Origin: CAYNZV01 sp965217095
GTDB lineage: Bacteria; Latescibacterota; UBA2968; UBA8231
DNA length: 64,000 nucleotides
NCBI GenBank assembly: GCA_965217095.1
Contig: OZ244235.1
Location: 4,650,001 to 4,714,000, forward strand
Direction of reading: 5' to 3'
Numbering within the stretch: the stretch's first letter is position 1; the number at the start of each line of letters is the position of its first letter. The position numbers were made by a program, and so were the translations under genes. The notes below the pieces were generated by a model. It saw only the letters and a program-made list of their open reading frames with translations, made no database searches and was not told where the DNA came from. Of this stretch, positions 17,066-25,273 are shown one piece after another.

Positions 17066-17734
17066 TCATTCGCCCCTCGTACACGACAGCGAACGCAAGC
17101 GGTTGAAGGCAGCAGCCAGCTCGTGGGGCCGAAACCGCGCCAGATCAGCCAATTCGATGCCGCTCAGATGGTCCAACCCCTGTTCTGCCACCGCGTCGAT
17201 CTCCTGGACAAGCCTGGCCATGTTCATAGACGGTCCGCAATTCGTGGCGCAGTGCTCCAACGCGGCGGCGATGGCTCGTGTTTGGCTGGAATCCACCAAT
17301 TGTTCCGCGGCACGCAGGTCGATGGTATCCTCGCCAAACAGGATCGTGTAGCGGTCGCGGACCTTCTGGTAGATTGCCCGGTCGCCCTTGCGCGGATCCA
17401 GCAGGTCAAGTCGCAGCGACCGATGGGAGACCTCTTTCCATATACCACCTGATTCGCTTCGCCGCGGTGTTGCGTTTCGACGAGCTATGGAAGCGGCGTC
17501 GGCGGTCGCGTCTCGCGGAGAATAGTTCTCCATGGCAATGACCGTGTCCGCGACCTCGAAAAAATCCCCATTGCTGCTGGCCACCAGAATCGTGGAGACC
17601 CCAAATTGCTCGTCCAGGGTTCTCAATCGGTCTATCAGGGGAATGATCGGTTCGTTCTCGGGGTCCACAAGCTGCTGCATGCGATGGTCCCGGGACATGA
17701 AATTGGAAGCGCAGGTATCTTCGTCGATCAACAA
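17066..17734 (-). CDS. C-terminal part of COG3044-type ABC-class ATPase (after an in-frame amber codon)
   Basis: The frame begins after the TAG at 17827-17825; the first start codon in it is TTG 17734. It carries the Walker B segment LLLIDEDTCASNFMSRDHRM and a C-terminal helical domain. The 30 codons between the TAG and this start encode SSSNASGSTSQAAATVEAVE, the conserved ABC-type signature of this family, in the same frame. This is therefore the second half of the gene starting at 18769. Alone it lacks the P-loop and would be inactive. Confidence 0.7.
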   Translation of the reverse strand: MLIDEDTCASNFMSRDHRMQQLVDPENEPIIPLIDRLRTLDEQFGVSTILVASSNGDFFEVADTVIAMENYSPRDATADAASIARRNATPRRSESGGIWKEVSHRSLRLDLLDPRKGDRAIYQKVRDRYTILFGEDTIDLRAAEQLVDSSQTRAIAAALEHCATNCGPSMNMARLVQEIDAVAEQGLDHLSGIELADLARFRPHELAAAFNRLRSLSCTRGE

Positions 17735-17824
17735 CAGACGAGCCCCAACCTCGACCGCCTCGACGGTTGCCGCCGCCTGAGAGGTGGAGCCGGAAGCATT
17801 CGACGAGGAAAAATTTCCCGCATT

Positions 17825-17827
17825 CTA
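17825..17827 (-). other. in-frame amber (TAG) codon splitting a conserved ATPase gene
   Basis: Reading the minus strand, GAT GGA TAG AAT GCG GGA AAT TTT TCC keeps frame across the stop. The amber codon sits where I recall the family having a lysine (LPGGKDT-like), one A-to-T change from AAG. TAG also ends ordinary genes here, for example gltB and gltD, so general reassignment of UAG is unlikely. Confidence 0.85.
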
Positions 17828-18769
17828 TCCATCGGGCAGTCGTTCGAAAAACGGAGAGATGTCCACCGACGAGATGCTGCGTCCATCTTCAGCTCGAATC
17901 TTGACGGCGGTCTCATCGGCAACGACCCATTCTCGGCCATCGTCGGGCACGTGGTTGTACACGCCACGCTGCAGTGCCTGAAGCAAGGTTGATTTTCCGT
18001 GAAACCCTCCCCCGACGACAAGCGTCACACCTTGGGGGATTCCCATGCCATCTATTTTTCCGGCGTTAGGCGCATCGAACGAGACGCGAAGGGATGGGGG
18101 CGATTGAAACGGAACCGCTGTTGCGAGTGGAGTCTGTTCGATGCCGGATCGCCGCGGCAGGACACTGCCATTGCCGACAAAGGCTACCAGGCGATGGTGT
18201 TGCAGCTGGCGGCGAAGGCTATCGGCGTCTTCGTTCGCGTCGGCGTAGCGCGACGCAGCGGTTGGGACCTCACCCGTGTTGAGGAGCGACGATGCCACGA
18301 TCGCAGGAATATCCTCGAAGATCATGGCCACGGCTTCGCGACTGCGAACCCGCCGCCCTGCGGCCGGCAATCCGACAAAGAAACGGGCTTCCACAGCGCC
18401 GTCGCGCAGCATCACACAGGTCCGTTCGAGCATCTCCTGTCCGGGGGTATCGATGCCAATGAACCCACTCTTGCCAGAACCGCGCCGCCGGTAAACGACC
18501 TGCGCCTGTGCGGAAAACTGCAATGCCAAAAAGCTACAGAAACCGGTGGTGCGGCTGCGGTTGGCCCAGAGGGTTTTGGGGTGCCCGGTTCGCTCCAAAT
18601 CGAGGCGTACTCGGAAGCGGCTGGGAGCCGCAAACGGATCCCCCTGGACGTGATCGATGGACAGCAAAAAATCGTCAAATGCGTAGCTGCCGCGGATTCG
18701 CTTGTAGGCTTTGTACCCCTGCCCGTCGATCTGGATGAGCAACTCTTTTAACTCGGCGGGATTCGCCAT
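17825..18769 (-). CDS. N-terminal part of COG3044-type ABC-class ATPase (ends at amber codon)
   Basis: 314 residues of a predicted ATPase of the ABC class (COG3044, ABC_ATPase family), normally about 550-570 residues. The start MANPAELKELLIQIDGQGYK is typical, and the P-loop is VVGGGFHGKSTLLQAL. The frame then stops at TAG right after ISPFFERLPDG, where relatives usually continue with a lysine-containing segment. The same frame continues with recognisable family sequence for another 250 residues. The role of the family is unknown. It may be co-transcribed with the ABC exporter genes. Confidence 0.75.
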   Translation of the reverse strand: MANPAELKELLIQIDGQGYKAYKRIRGSYAFDDFLLSIDHVQGDPFAAPSRFRVRLDLERTGHPKTLWANRSRTTGFCSFLALQFSAQAQVVYRRRGSGKSGFIGIDTPGQEMLERTCVMLRDGAVEARFFVGLPAAGRRVRSREAVAMIFEDIPAIVASSLLNTGEVPTAASRYADANEDADSLRRQLQHHRLVAFVGNGSVLPRRSGIEQTPLATAVPFQSPPSLRVSFDAPNAGKIDGMGIPQGVTLVVGGGFHGKSTLLQALQRGVYNHVPDDGREWVVADETAVKIRAEDGRSISSVDISPFFERLPDG

Positions 18770-18790
18770 GATGGACAGCCTTTCGCGAAG

Positions 18791-18819
18791 TTGACACCTT
18801 GGGGCCGTACTCTATTATA
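18791..18819 (+). promoter_or_regulatory. strong promoter for the beta-barrel gene, with a possible reverse promoter sharing its -10
   Basis: Plus strand: TTGACA at 18791-18796, a 16 bp spacer and TATTAT at 18813-18818. Minus strand: the same bases 18819-18814 read TATAAT, a perfect -10 facing the COG3044 ATPase gene, although its -35 region is poor. The two genes diverge from this 97 bp gap. Confidence 0.65.
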
Positions 18820-18866
18820 AAAATGCAGCACCATCCCACCCGACGTAGAACTGTGGCAGGAACCTC

Positions 18867-19478
18867 TTGACGATTATTCTCTTGGTGTTGCTGGCGGCAA
18901 CGCCCGGTCTTGCCCTCAAACCTTCGGTCGACCCCCAGAAAACGCATCTAGTTATTAGTCCCACGCTGAGCTTTCCGGTCGGGAGCTTCTCCGATATTGC
19001 GGGAGTGGGAGGTGGACTCAGCGTAGACTACCGCCGCCCGCTCGATGCCAGCATCGAATTGACCGCAAGTGTGGGGGGCCTCTTGTTCGCCAAAAAGAAA
19101 GGGCCGGAACAGCTATTTCCCGTCGACGCCGGACTGAATGTTCCCACGAGCCTGGAACTGGAATCCCGCGTCGGCACCTCGATCTTTCCAGCCAAGATCG
19201 GCGTTCGTTACATCGTCGATAACAATATCTTCCTCAAGCTCGAGGTGGGCGACCTCTACTCGCGAGTCGACCGCGAAGGCATCATCACGAGGGGCACGGA
19301 GAAGGGCGTCACCCTGGGACGAAGGGAAACGAACTCCCACGGGCTGCTCTTCTCGATCGGTTTAGGGCTCGCCAGAGGAATGCACCGCGGCGGTCTCGAG
19401 CTCAATTATTCGCCTCGCGGCAGCGGACCACTCAACGACAGCAACCTGGCTTGGTTCGGCATCTTCTTTGGCATTTAG
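18867..19478 (+). CDS. outer-membrane beta-barrel protein
   Basis: 203 residues starting at TTG 18867 behind a GGCAGGAA ribosome site. A signal peptide (MTIILLVLLAATPGLALKPS) precedes alternating hydrophobic/polar strands such as HLVISPTLSFPVGSF, SIELTASVGGLLFAKK, PAKIGVRYIVDNNIFLKLEV and GLLFSIGLGLARG. The protein ends in a strand with terminal aromatic and aliphatic residues (LAWFGIFFGI), as in barrel proteins inserted by the BAM machinery. It fits a small eight-stranded OmpX/OmpW-like barrel. Six bases separate it from the next gene, so the two form an operon. Specific function is unknown. Confidence 0.7.
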   Translation: MTIILLVLLAATPGLALKPSVDPQKTHLVISPTLSFPVGSFSDIAGVGGGLSVDYRRPLDASIELTASVGGLLFAKKKGPEQLFPVDAGLNVPTSLELESRVGTSIFPAKIGVRYIVDNNIFLKLEVGDLYSRVDREGIITRGTEKGVTLGRRETNSHGLLFSIGLGLARGMHRGGLELNYSPRGSGPLNDSNLAWFGIFFGI

Positions 19479-19484
19479 ACACCT

Positions 19485-22028
19485 ATGAAACCACGCAAAA
19501 CCGACCTAGGGTGGCTACTTCCGTGGGTGCTGCTGTTGCTGGGCGCGCCTCACTGCGGCGAGCAATCTACCAAGTCACGCGATCTCATCCCTGATAATTA
19601 CAGCAGTGAAGACCGAATCGCTTTTACCTCGGATCGGGACGGCGATTTCGATGTCTACGCCATGAGCTCCGACGGCGAAGAGCTGTTTCGATTGACGCGC
19701 CACGAAGCCATGGACGGCGAACCCGATTGGTCTCCCGATGGCATGCGACTGGCGTTTGTCTCCAACCGCGCCTTCAACAACGAGATCTATACCATGAACA
19801 GCGATGGCTCCGACGTGCGAAGGCTGACCGAACACGACGCCGTCGACGGCAGTCCGGCTTGGTCCCCGGACGGATCGCAGGTTGCCTTCGTCTCCGACAG
19901 AGACGGAAACTTAGAGATCTACGCCGTAGATACGTCTACCGGCGAAACGGTCCGCTTGACCGACCACGAGGCCGACGACGTCGAACCGGCGTGGTCCCCC
20001 GACGGACGACAGCTCTTGTTTGTGTCCGACAGGGCGGGCAATGCAGAAATCTACAACACCGATGCCGACGGCGGCAATCCGGTCAATCTGTCCAGGCATG
20101 CCGCGGCGGAAGGATCACCTTCCTGGTCGCCGGATGGCAGCACCATTGCCTACCTATCCGATCGCGACGGGAACAGCGATCTGTATCTGATGAACGCGCA
20201 GGCGCCGGAGATCGAACCCGTCAATCTCACCTACAACCGGGCGTTCGACGGATTTACCCCAAGTTGGTCACCTGACAGCGAACAGCTGACATTCGTTTCC
20301 AACCGCAGCGGCAACAACGATTTCGAGATCTACTCGATCTACGTGAAACCACAACGGTTCGTCGAGGAACTCACTCAGGCGGGATTCCCAGCTTGGTCTC
20401 GCAACGGCAGCCGCCTGGCTGTGGTGGCGCAGGGAGATATAAATACAGATATCTTCGTAACCGATTCCGACGGCATCGAGATCGACAATTTGACCACCGA
20501 TGCGGCGAACGAGCGTTTCCCGTCGTGGTCTCCCGACGGCAGTGCCATCGCCTTTACCTCGGACCGCGATGGCAACGATGAGATCTATTGGATGAGCTCC
20601 GACGGCATGGTTCCGTTCGAACTGGTCACGGACCCTGACCAGGACTATGATCCGGTATGGTCGCCGAACGAATCGACCATCGCGTTCGTTTCCGACAGAG
20701 ACGGCAACGCAGAGATTTATCTGGTCCGTTCCGGAGCCGAGGATGAGGCTAGAAACCTTACCAACAATGCCGCCAAGGATCGCGATCCCGCCTGGTCGCC
20801 GGACAGCGACCGGGTCGTCTTCGTTTCCGATCGCGACGGCAACGACGAACTCTACATCTTGACGCTGGCGGATTCCAGTCTTCTGCGTTTGACCAACAAC
20901 GCCCAGCGGGACGGTACCCCCACCTGGTCGCCGGACGGCAAGGAAATCGCCTTCACGTCCGACCGCGACGGCGGCGTCGATCTCTACAAACTAGCCGCAG
21001 ACGCTAGCGCCAGCGAAGCAATCAGACTGACCGAGGGCGGCGGCGTCGATGATCCCGTCTGGGCACCGAGTCGCCCCGAGATAGCTTTCGTCTCCGATCG
21101 CACCGGGGACCGGGAGATCTATTCCGTCGATGCCGACGGTGGCACCGCGGTCAATTTGTCCGATTCCCCCGGTGAAGATTACGCTCCCGCCTGGTTTCCG
21201 GACGGATCGCTGTTGGCGTTTGTATCGGATCGCGATGGGCAAACCGATCTGTATCGGATGGAAAGAGACGGTGACGAGGTCACGCGACTCACGGAGAACG
21301 AGGCCGAGGAGGATGCACCGTCCTGGTCGCCCAGTGGACTGCAGCTGGTGTTCGGTGCCAGCTTCGCCGGCAATCTCGATATCCATCTGATCGGTTTCCA
21401 GGGTTTGGTGCCCCATCGCATTACCGATCATCCGGGTGCGGATGTCTGTCCCACCTGGTCGTCAGACGGAACCCACCTCGCCTACGCGTCGAACCGGGAC
21501 GGCAATTACGAGATCTATACCTCAAAGCTAGATTCGCTGCAGACAACTAACCTGACCTTGGCTGCGGCGGATGACCTCTATCCTGCCTGGTCGCCCAATG
21601 GCAGGGAGATCCTCTTCGTTTCGAATCGGGACGGCAACACCGAGATCTACCTCATGAAAGCTGACGGTTCGAACGTAGTGCGACTGACCAACAATCCCTC
21701 CGAGGACCTGTTTCCCACCTGGTCGCCCGATAACCAGGTGGTTTTCGTGTCCGACCGTGACGGGCGCTTCGATTTATATGGAATGGAACTGGTGCGTGGT
21801 GACGGGGGCGATGTGACCGACATGGATGACGGCCCCATCGCGAATCAGCGGCGACTCACCAACTTCGGCGTCAGCTCCACTTCCTCTATTTCCTGGTTTT
21901 CGGTCCGGGATATCGCCTTCGCTTCCGCGCGCGACGGTGCCTCGAGAATCTACCTTCGCGACATCACGCCTGAACGCCTGACCTCGAGCAGTGGATTCGA
22001 CTGGAGTCCAACCTGGTCGCCGCGCTAG
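19485..22028 (+). CDS. long PD40/TolB-like beta-propeller protein, probable lipoprotein
   Basis: 847 residues. The N-terminus WLLPWVLLLLGAPHCGEQ looks like a lipoprotein signal with Cys near residue 24, although His at -1 is unusual. The rest is about 18 tandem PD40 repeats of about 42 residues with the pattern PxWSPDGxxIAFxSDRDGNxEIY. Six such repeats make one TolB-type propeller, so 18 could form three. TolB-like proteins act in the periplasm near the outer membrane and peptidoglycan; similar repeat proteins of this length are common in poorly characterised phyla. Repeat units 16 to 18 are more diverged. It follows the beta-barrel gene by 6 bases, and the pair may form an envelope complex (inference). 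Confidence 0.8.
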   Translation: MKPRKTDLGWLLPWVLLLLGAPHCGEQSTKSRDLIPDNYSSEDRIAFTSDRDGDFDVYAMSSDGEELFRLTRHEAMDGEPDWSPDGMRLAFVSNRAFNNEIYTMNSDGSDVRRLTEHDAVDGSPAWSPDGSQVAFVSDRDGNLEIYAVDTSTGETVRLTDHEADDVEPAWSPDGRQLLFVSDRAGNAEIYNTDADGGNPVNLSRHAAAEGSPSWSPDGSTIAYLSDRDGNSDLYLMNAQAPEIEPVNLTYNRAFDGFTPSWSPDSEQLTFVSNRSGNNDFEIYSIYVKPQRFVEELTQAGFPAWSRNGSRLAVVAQGDINTDIFVTDSDGIEIDNLTTDAANERFPSWSPDGSAIAFTSDRDGNDEIYWMSSDGMVPFELVTDPDQDYDPVWSPNESTIAFVSDRDGNAEIYLVRSGAEDEARNLTNNAAKDRDPAWSPDSDRVVFVSDRDGNDELYILTLADSSLLRLTNNAQRDGTPTWSPDGKEIAFTSDRDGGVDLYKLAADASASEAIRLTEGGGVDDPVWAPSRPEIAFVSDRTGDREIYSVDADGGTAVNLSDSPGEDYAPAWFPDGSLLAFVSDRDGQTDLYRMERDGDEVTRLTENEAEEDAPSWSPSGLQLVFGASFAGNLDIHLIGFQGLVPHRITDHPGADVCPTWSSDGTHLAYASNRDGNYEIYTSKLDSLQTTNLTLAAADDLYPAWSPNGREILFVSNRDGNTEIYLMKADGSNVVRLTNNPSEDLFPTWSPDNQVVFVSDRDGRFDLYGMELVRGDGGDVTDMDDGPIANQRRLTNFGVSSTSSISWFSVRDIAFASARDGASRIYLRDITPERLTSSSGFDWSPTWSPR
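19608..22022 (+). repeat. tandem coding repeats (about 126 bp units) of the PD40 protein
   Basis: About 18 imperfect units, each containing a variant of TGGTCGCCGGACGGC followed by TCCGATCGCGACGGCAACG. They encode the propeller blades. Recent expansion by recombination is possible, but the units have diverged noticeably at third positions. Confidence 0.7.
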
Positions 22029-23490
22029 CGGCGATCCTTTGGGCACGTTAGGCCCCAACGAGGAGGTTCTCGAAGCCCAGGCCCGGGTCTGCACCGGTCC
22101 CCGCCAGGCAAGACCTCTCGGCGTCCGTTCCGCAGACCCCGATCCGCACCGAATTCTCCAACTGATCCTGGAATCGGCACAAGGCAAAGCGGAAGCCCCC
22201 CCGGTGTCCGCGGCGCAAATGGGCGCTTTCATCGGAGCTATGACCTTGCGCCGCACCTTCACTCCGCCAACGAACTGGAACGCGGCGGAGGAAGCGGCGT
22301 TTGCGCGATACGGCGACATGCTGGAGGCTGTGCTGCCGCCAGAAATCGCCTTCTTGCTGTGCCCCCAAAAAGAGTTCAGCCCTGCCGATAGGAACACCGA
22401 TCATCTCGTTGCGGCGCTGCGCACCATCTTGCGGGGTGAGCACCTTTCCTACCGCGAGACCCGACAGGTGCTGGAAACCATTCTCCACCAAGAGGTCTCA
22501 TCGGCGCTTGCTGCGGCGGTGTTGATAGGTCAGCGCATGAATCTGGAGAGCGTGGAGGAATCCCGGGCCTATTTGGATGTGCCCGATGGCCCGGAAGCGG
22601 CGATCGCGGTCGAGCTTGAATCCTTGACTCACCTGGGTGAGCCGTACGACGGCGCAACGCGCTATTTCCGGCCCTCGGTATTCGTCGCGGCGGTTCGAGC
22701 GGCCTTAGGGCGTCCAACCGTGCTACACGGGGTCGATGGCATGCCACCCAAATGGGGTGTGACCGATGAGCAGGTGGTGAAAGCACTAGGGGCGCGCACC
22801 GACGTTAGGCTGGAGGATGGGAAAGCGTTGCTTGAGGACCCCGAGGTGGGTTGGGTCTACGTCAGCCAGCGCGAGTATGCACCCGGGCTCTATCGACTGC
22901 GCTACCTGCGAGAGCACATCAAGAAGAGGCCTCCGTGGGCAGCGACCGAGAAGGTGAGGCAACTGTTCAAGTGCGGTGCTAACGACTGTGTGGTCGCCGG
23001 CATCTACCACCACGGCTACGACGACTCACTGCTGCAGCTGATGTGGGAGCGGGGTTTGAGTTCCGGGCTGGTCGTGAAGGGAGAGGAGGGCAGTAGCTTC
23101 TTTTCTCTGCGTCGGGGCAATCCAGCTGCCCGCAGCACCATGGCGATGAATTACACCCGAGGATTTAAGCGCCGCGAGAGTCAGCGGAGTGATTTCACCC
23201 ACGGTGTCGATCCCCGTCAATACGGTTTCGAATACGAGCTAAGTCCGCGACCGACCTCGGTCACCGCAGCGGCGTTCGCCGCTGTCGGTTCGGCGGCGTT
23301 AAACGGCGTCAAGGGGCATGGGTTCGATCGCATCGCTCTGAACGCCGGTCTTACGGACTACTTTCTTGGGTTCTCCAGCGATCCCCAAGCGTCGATTGAG
23401 GAAGCGCGAACCGCAATGGTGAACGGGCAGGCCGCGGCACGGCTGCAGGCGTATGTAGCGCGGGCGCCGGCGCGCCCGGCGTCCGACTAG
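21991..23490 (+). CDS. TrpD-like glycosyl/phosphoribosyl transferase family protein
   Basis: About 480-499 residues of the anthranilate phosphoribosyltransferase-like superfamily. The helical N-domain (SAAQMGAFIGAMTLRRTF) and the phosphoribosyl-binding region (THLGEPYDGATRYFRPSVFV, then VLHGVDGMPPKWGVTDEQVV) are recognisable. The usual TrpD motif KHGNR is replaced by LHGVDG, so this is a divergent paralogue rather than a certain tryptophan enzyme; no trp genes are adjacent. The start is uncertain: GTG 21991 overlaps the preceding gene by 38 bp, and TTG 22039 lies just after it. The C-terminus converges on the rhomboid gene 22 bases away. Confidence 0.7.
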   Translation: MDSTGVQPGRRASGDPLGTLGPNEEVLEAQARVCTGPRQARPLGVRSADPDPHRILQLILESAQGKAEAPPVSAAQMGAFIGAMTLRRTFTPPTNWNAAEEAAFARYGDMLEAVLPPEIAFLLCPQKEFSPADRNTDHLVAALRTILRGEHLSYRETRQVLETILHQEVSSALAAAVLIGQRMNLESVEESRAYLDVPDGPEAAIAVELESLTHLGEPYDGATRYFRPSVFVAAVRAALGRPTVLHGVDGMPPKWGVTDEQVVKALGARTDVRLEDGKALLEDPEVGWVYVSQREYAPGLYRLRYLREHIKKRPPWAATEKVRQLFKCGANDCVVAGIYHHGYDDSLLQLMWERGLSSGLVVKGEEGSSFFSLRRGNPAARSTMAMNYTRGFKRRESQRSDFTHGVDPRQYGFEYELSPRPTSVTAAAFAAVGSAALNGVKGHGFDRIALNAGLTDYFLGFSSDPQASIEEARTAMVNGQAAARLQAYVARAPARPASD

Positions 23491-23512
23491 GTGCGAGGCC
23501 GTCGTCGAAACC

Positions 23513-24319
23513 TCACAGGGTTCCCAAGACGTAGGCCAGTTGCAGAACGAAGGCGATGGCGGTCGCGAGCCCGCAAACCCCCGCGCCGAGGTAGGCACCC
23601 AGGCCTTCCCGGCCGGTGAATCGCACGAAGATCGAGGCCATTCCGTACCCGCCCGCGAACCCGCCAAGGTGAGCCCAATTGTCAATGCCGGGAAACACCA
23701 GGCCGAAAACGAAGAGGATACCTGCCCACTGCAGAAACTGCCGGGTGAACAAAGAGCTTCCCGATCGCCGACCGTATACAATTGCCGCCGCCAACAAGCC
23801 GAAGATCGAACCCGAAGCACCCAAGGTGGCGTTGAGGCCCATCGTCGCCGACAACCAGAATCCCGCAACACCCGCTACCGTGAAGATGGTGAACAGGCGG
23901 AACGGGCCGAACAGCTCTTCGACCAGGGGACCCAGCTGCCGGACCCACATCATGTTGAAAAAGATGTGAAGCAACCCTCCATGTAGATAAATGGCGGTGA
24001 TGAGGGTCCACCAATGATCGTACTGGTAGACCAACCCGCCCCCCGTCATACCAAACATCAGGCTCGATTCGAAGCTGGGAGCGAGAATGCCCAGCATCCC
24101 CCGAGATTGAAAAATCGCCGAAGGGTCGCTAAGCAGCGCCAGGAGATATAGAGCTACGCATACGACGACGATCAGATGGGGGAAATCGAGGCGCAACCCG
24201 ACCTTGCGCATCGCCGCGGTGAATCCCCACAACCCGGGTTTGGGTTGGCCGCAATGGGGGCAGCTGGCGGCGTCATTGCTGACGAGCTTATGGCAACGAG
24301 GACAAAGGATAGCTGGCAT
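23513..24319 (-). CDS. rhomboid family intramembrane serine protease with zinc ribbon
   Basis: 268 residues. An N-terminal zinc ribbon (CPRCHKLVSNDAASCPHCGQ) precedes about seven membrane segments. Rhomboid hallmarks are present: HGGLLHIFFNMMWVRQLG in the second transmembrane region, the catalytic serine in GASGSIFGLLAA and the catalytic histidine in NWAHLGGFAGGYG. It would cleave transmembrane substrates in the inner membrane. ATG 24319 is chosen because it starts directly at the zinc ribbon; the frame is open to 24418, but the extra residues do not look coding. Confidence 0.92.
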   Translation of the reverse strand: MPAILCPRCHKLVSNDAASCPHCGQPKPGLWGFTAAMRKVGLRLDFPHLIVVVCVALYLLALLSDPSAIFQSRGMLGILAPSFESSLMFGMTGGGLVYQYDHWWTLITAIYLHGGLLHIFFNMMWVRQLGPLVEELFGPFRLFTIFTVAGVAGFWLSATMGLNATLGASGSIFGLLAAAIVYGRRSGSSLFTRQFLQWAGILFVFGLVFPGIDNWAHLGGFAGGYGMASIFVRFTGREGLGAYLGAGVCGLATAIAFVLQLAYVLGTL

Positions 24320-24428
24320 AGTAAACAATCTTTGCTGAGAGATTCGCCCCGCCTCAATAATCCGGATCCGGTTTTCGGATAGTTCGAATATAAAGGGGGA
24401 CCGAAGCCGGTTCCACACTCCGGTGTCA

Positions 24429-24457
24429 TTGCGTCCCTATGGGGGCCACCGTATTAT
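24429..24457 (+). promoter_or_regulatory. sigma-70-like promoter for the nucleotidyltransferase/MetE-like pair
   Basis: TTGCGT at 24429-24434, a 17 bp spacer and TATTAT at 24452-24457. Initiation near 24464 leaves a very short leader containing GAGGAGGAG just before ATG 24482. Confidence 0.5.
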
Positions 24458-24481
24458 GATTCCGGTCCAGCGAGGAGGAGG

Positions 24482-25273
24482 ATGCGACCTATTATCATCG
24501 GCGCCGGCAGAGGCAGCCGGTTGAACGCTTTGACCGAAAGTCAGCCAAAATGTTATGCCCAGGTCGGCGGTAAACGGATACTCGACTGGCTGCTGGAAGC
24601 ACTGCAGGATGCCGGCCTCAAGGATCCTGTTTTTGTCGGCGGTTATCAGATCGATCTGATACGGGCAGACTATCCGCATCTACAATTCTGCCACAACCGA
24701 GCTTGGTCCCACAACAACATCCTCGCTTCCCTGTTTTATGCCGAAGACCATATGTGTGATGGGTTCGTCTGTTCATACGCGGACATTCTCTTTCGGGGCA
24801 GCGTCGTACGGAGGGCGCTGGAGCACCCGGGTGACATGGTGCTTTGCGTCGACAGTGGCTGGCGCGAGCGTTACAGCGACAGAAGCCAGCATCCCGAGGA
24901 AGACGCCGAGAAGGTGATCGGGGACGGCGACAAAGTGCTGCGCATCGACCGTGCCATCCCAGCCGTTGAGGCCACCGGCGAATACATTGGTATCACCAAG
25001 TTCAGTTCCACGGCGGTTTCATGGCTTCGCGGCCACCACGATCGGGTAAAGGAGATGTTCTCGGGGCGCATCTGGAGAGACGGCGCCCCGTTCGAAAAAT
25101 CCTACCTGATCCATCTGTTCCAGGAGATGATTGAACAGGGTCTGGAGTTCCATATGGTGACCACCAACGGCGAGTATATGGAAATAGATACCGAGGAGGA
25201 CTACGCTCTGGCCAACGCCAGCTGGCCCACCCGGTTTGTTCGACCCGAAGGCACGTCTCATGTCGACGGTTGA
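24482..25273 (+). CDS. NTP transferase, sugar/choline-phosphate nucleotidyltransferase family
   Basis: 263 residues. The N-terminal nucleotide-binding signature is IIIGAGRGSRLNALTESQPK, with the conserved G-x-G-x-R and PK. The metal-binding aspartate is probably in VCSYADILFRGSV. This layout is that of LicC-like phosphocholine cytidylyltransferases and sugar-1-phosphate nucleotidyltransferases, which make CDP- or NDP-activated head groups for surface glycans or lipids. The exact substrate cannot be read from the sequence. ATG 24482 has a strong GGAGGAGG site. Its end overlaps the next gene by 14 bp, implying coupled translation. Confidence 0.82.
   Translation: MRPIIIGAGRGSRLNALTESQPKCYAQVGGKRILDWLLEALQDAGLKDPVFVGGYQIDLIRADYPHLQFCHNRAWSHNNILASLFYAEDHMCDGFVCSYADILFRGSVVRRALEHPGDMVLCVDSGWRERYSDRSQHPEEDAEKVIGDGDKVLRIDRAIPAVEATGEYIGITKFSSTAVSWLRGHHDRVKEMFSGRIWRDGAPFEKSYLIHLFQEMIEQGLEFHMVTTNGEYMEIDTEEDYALANASWPTRFVRPEGTSHVDG

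Noticed and set aside
14522..17452. Long plus-strand open frames inside the minus-strand ABC cluster (14522-15433, 16196-17452)
   Set aside because: They are antisense to clear GldG-like, permease and ATPase genes and contain no recognisable motifs.
17825..17827. Pyrrolysine or general UAG recoding at the amber codon
   Set aside because: TAG terminates gltB, gltD and other ordinary genes here, and no pyrrolysine genes or obvious downstream structure are visible. Kept only as a weak alternative to mutation or error.
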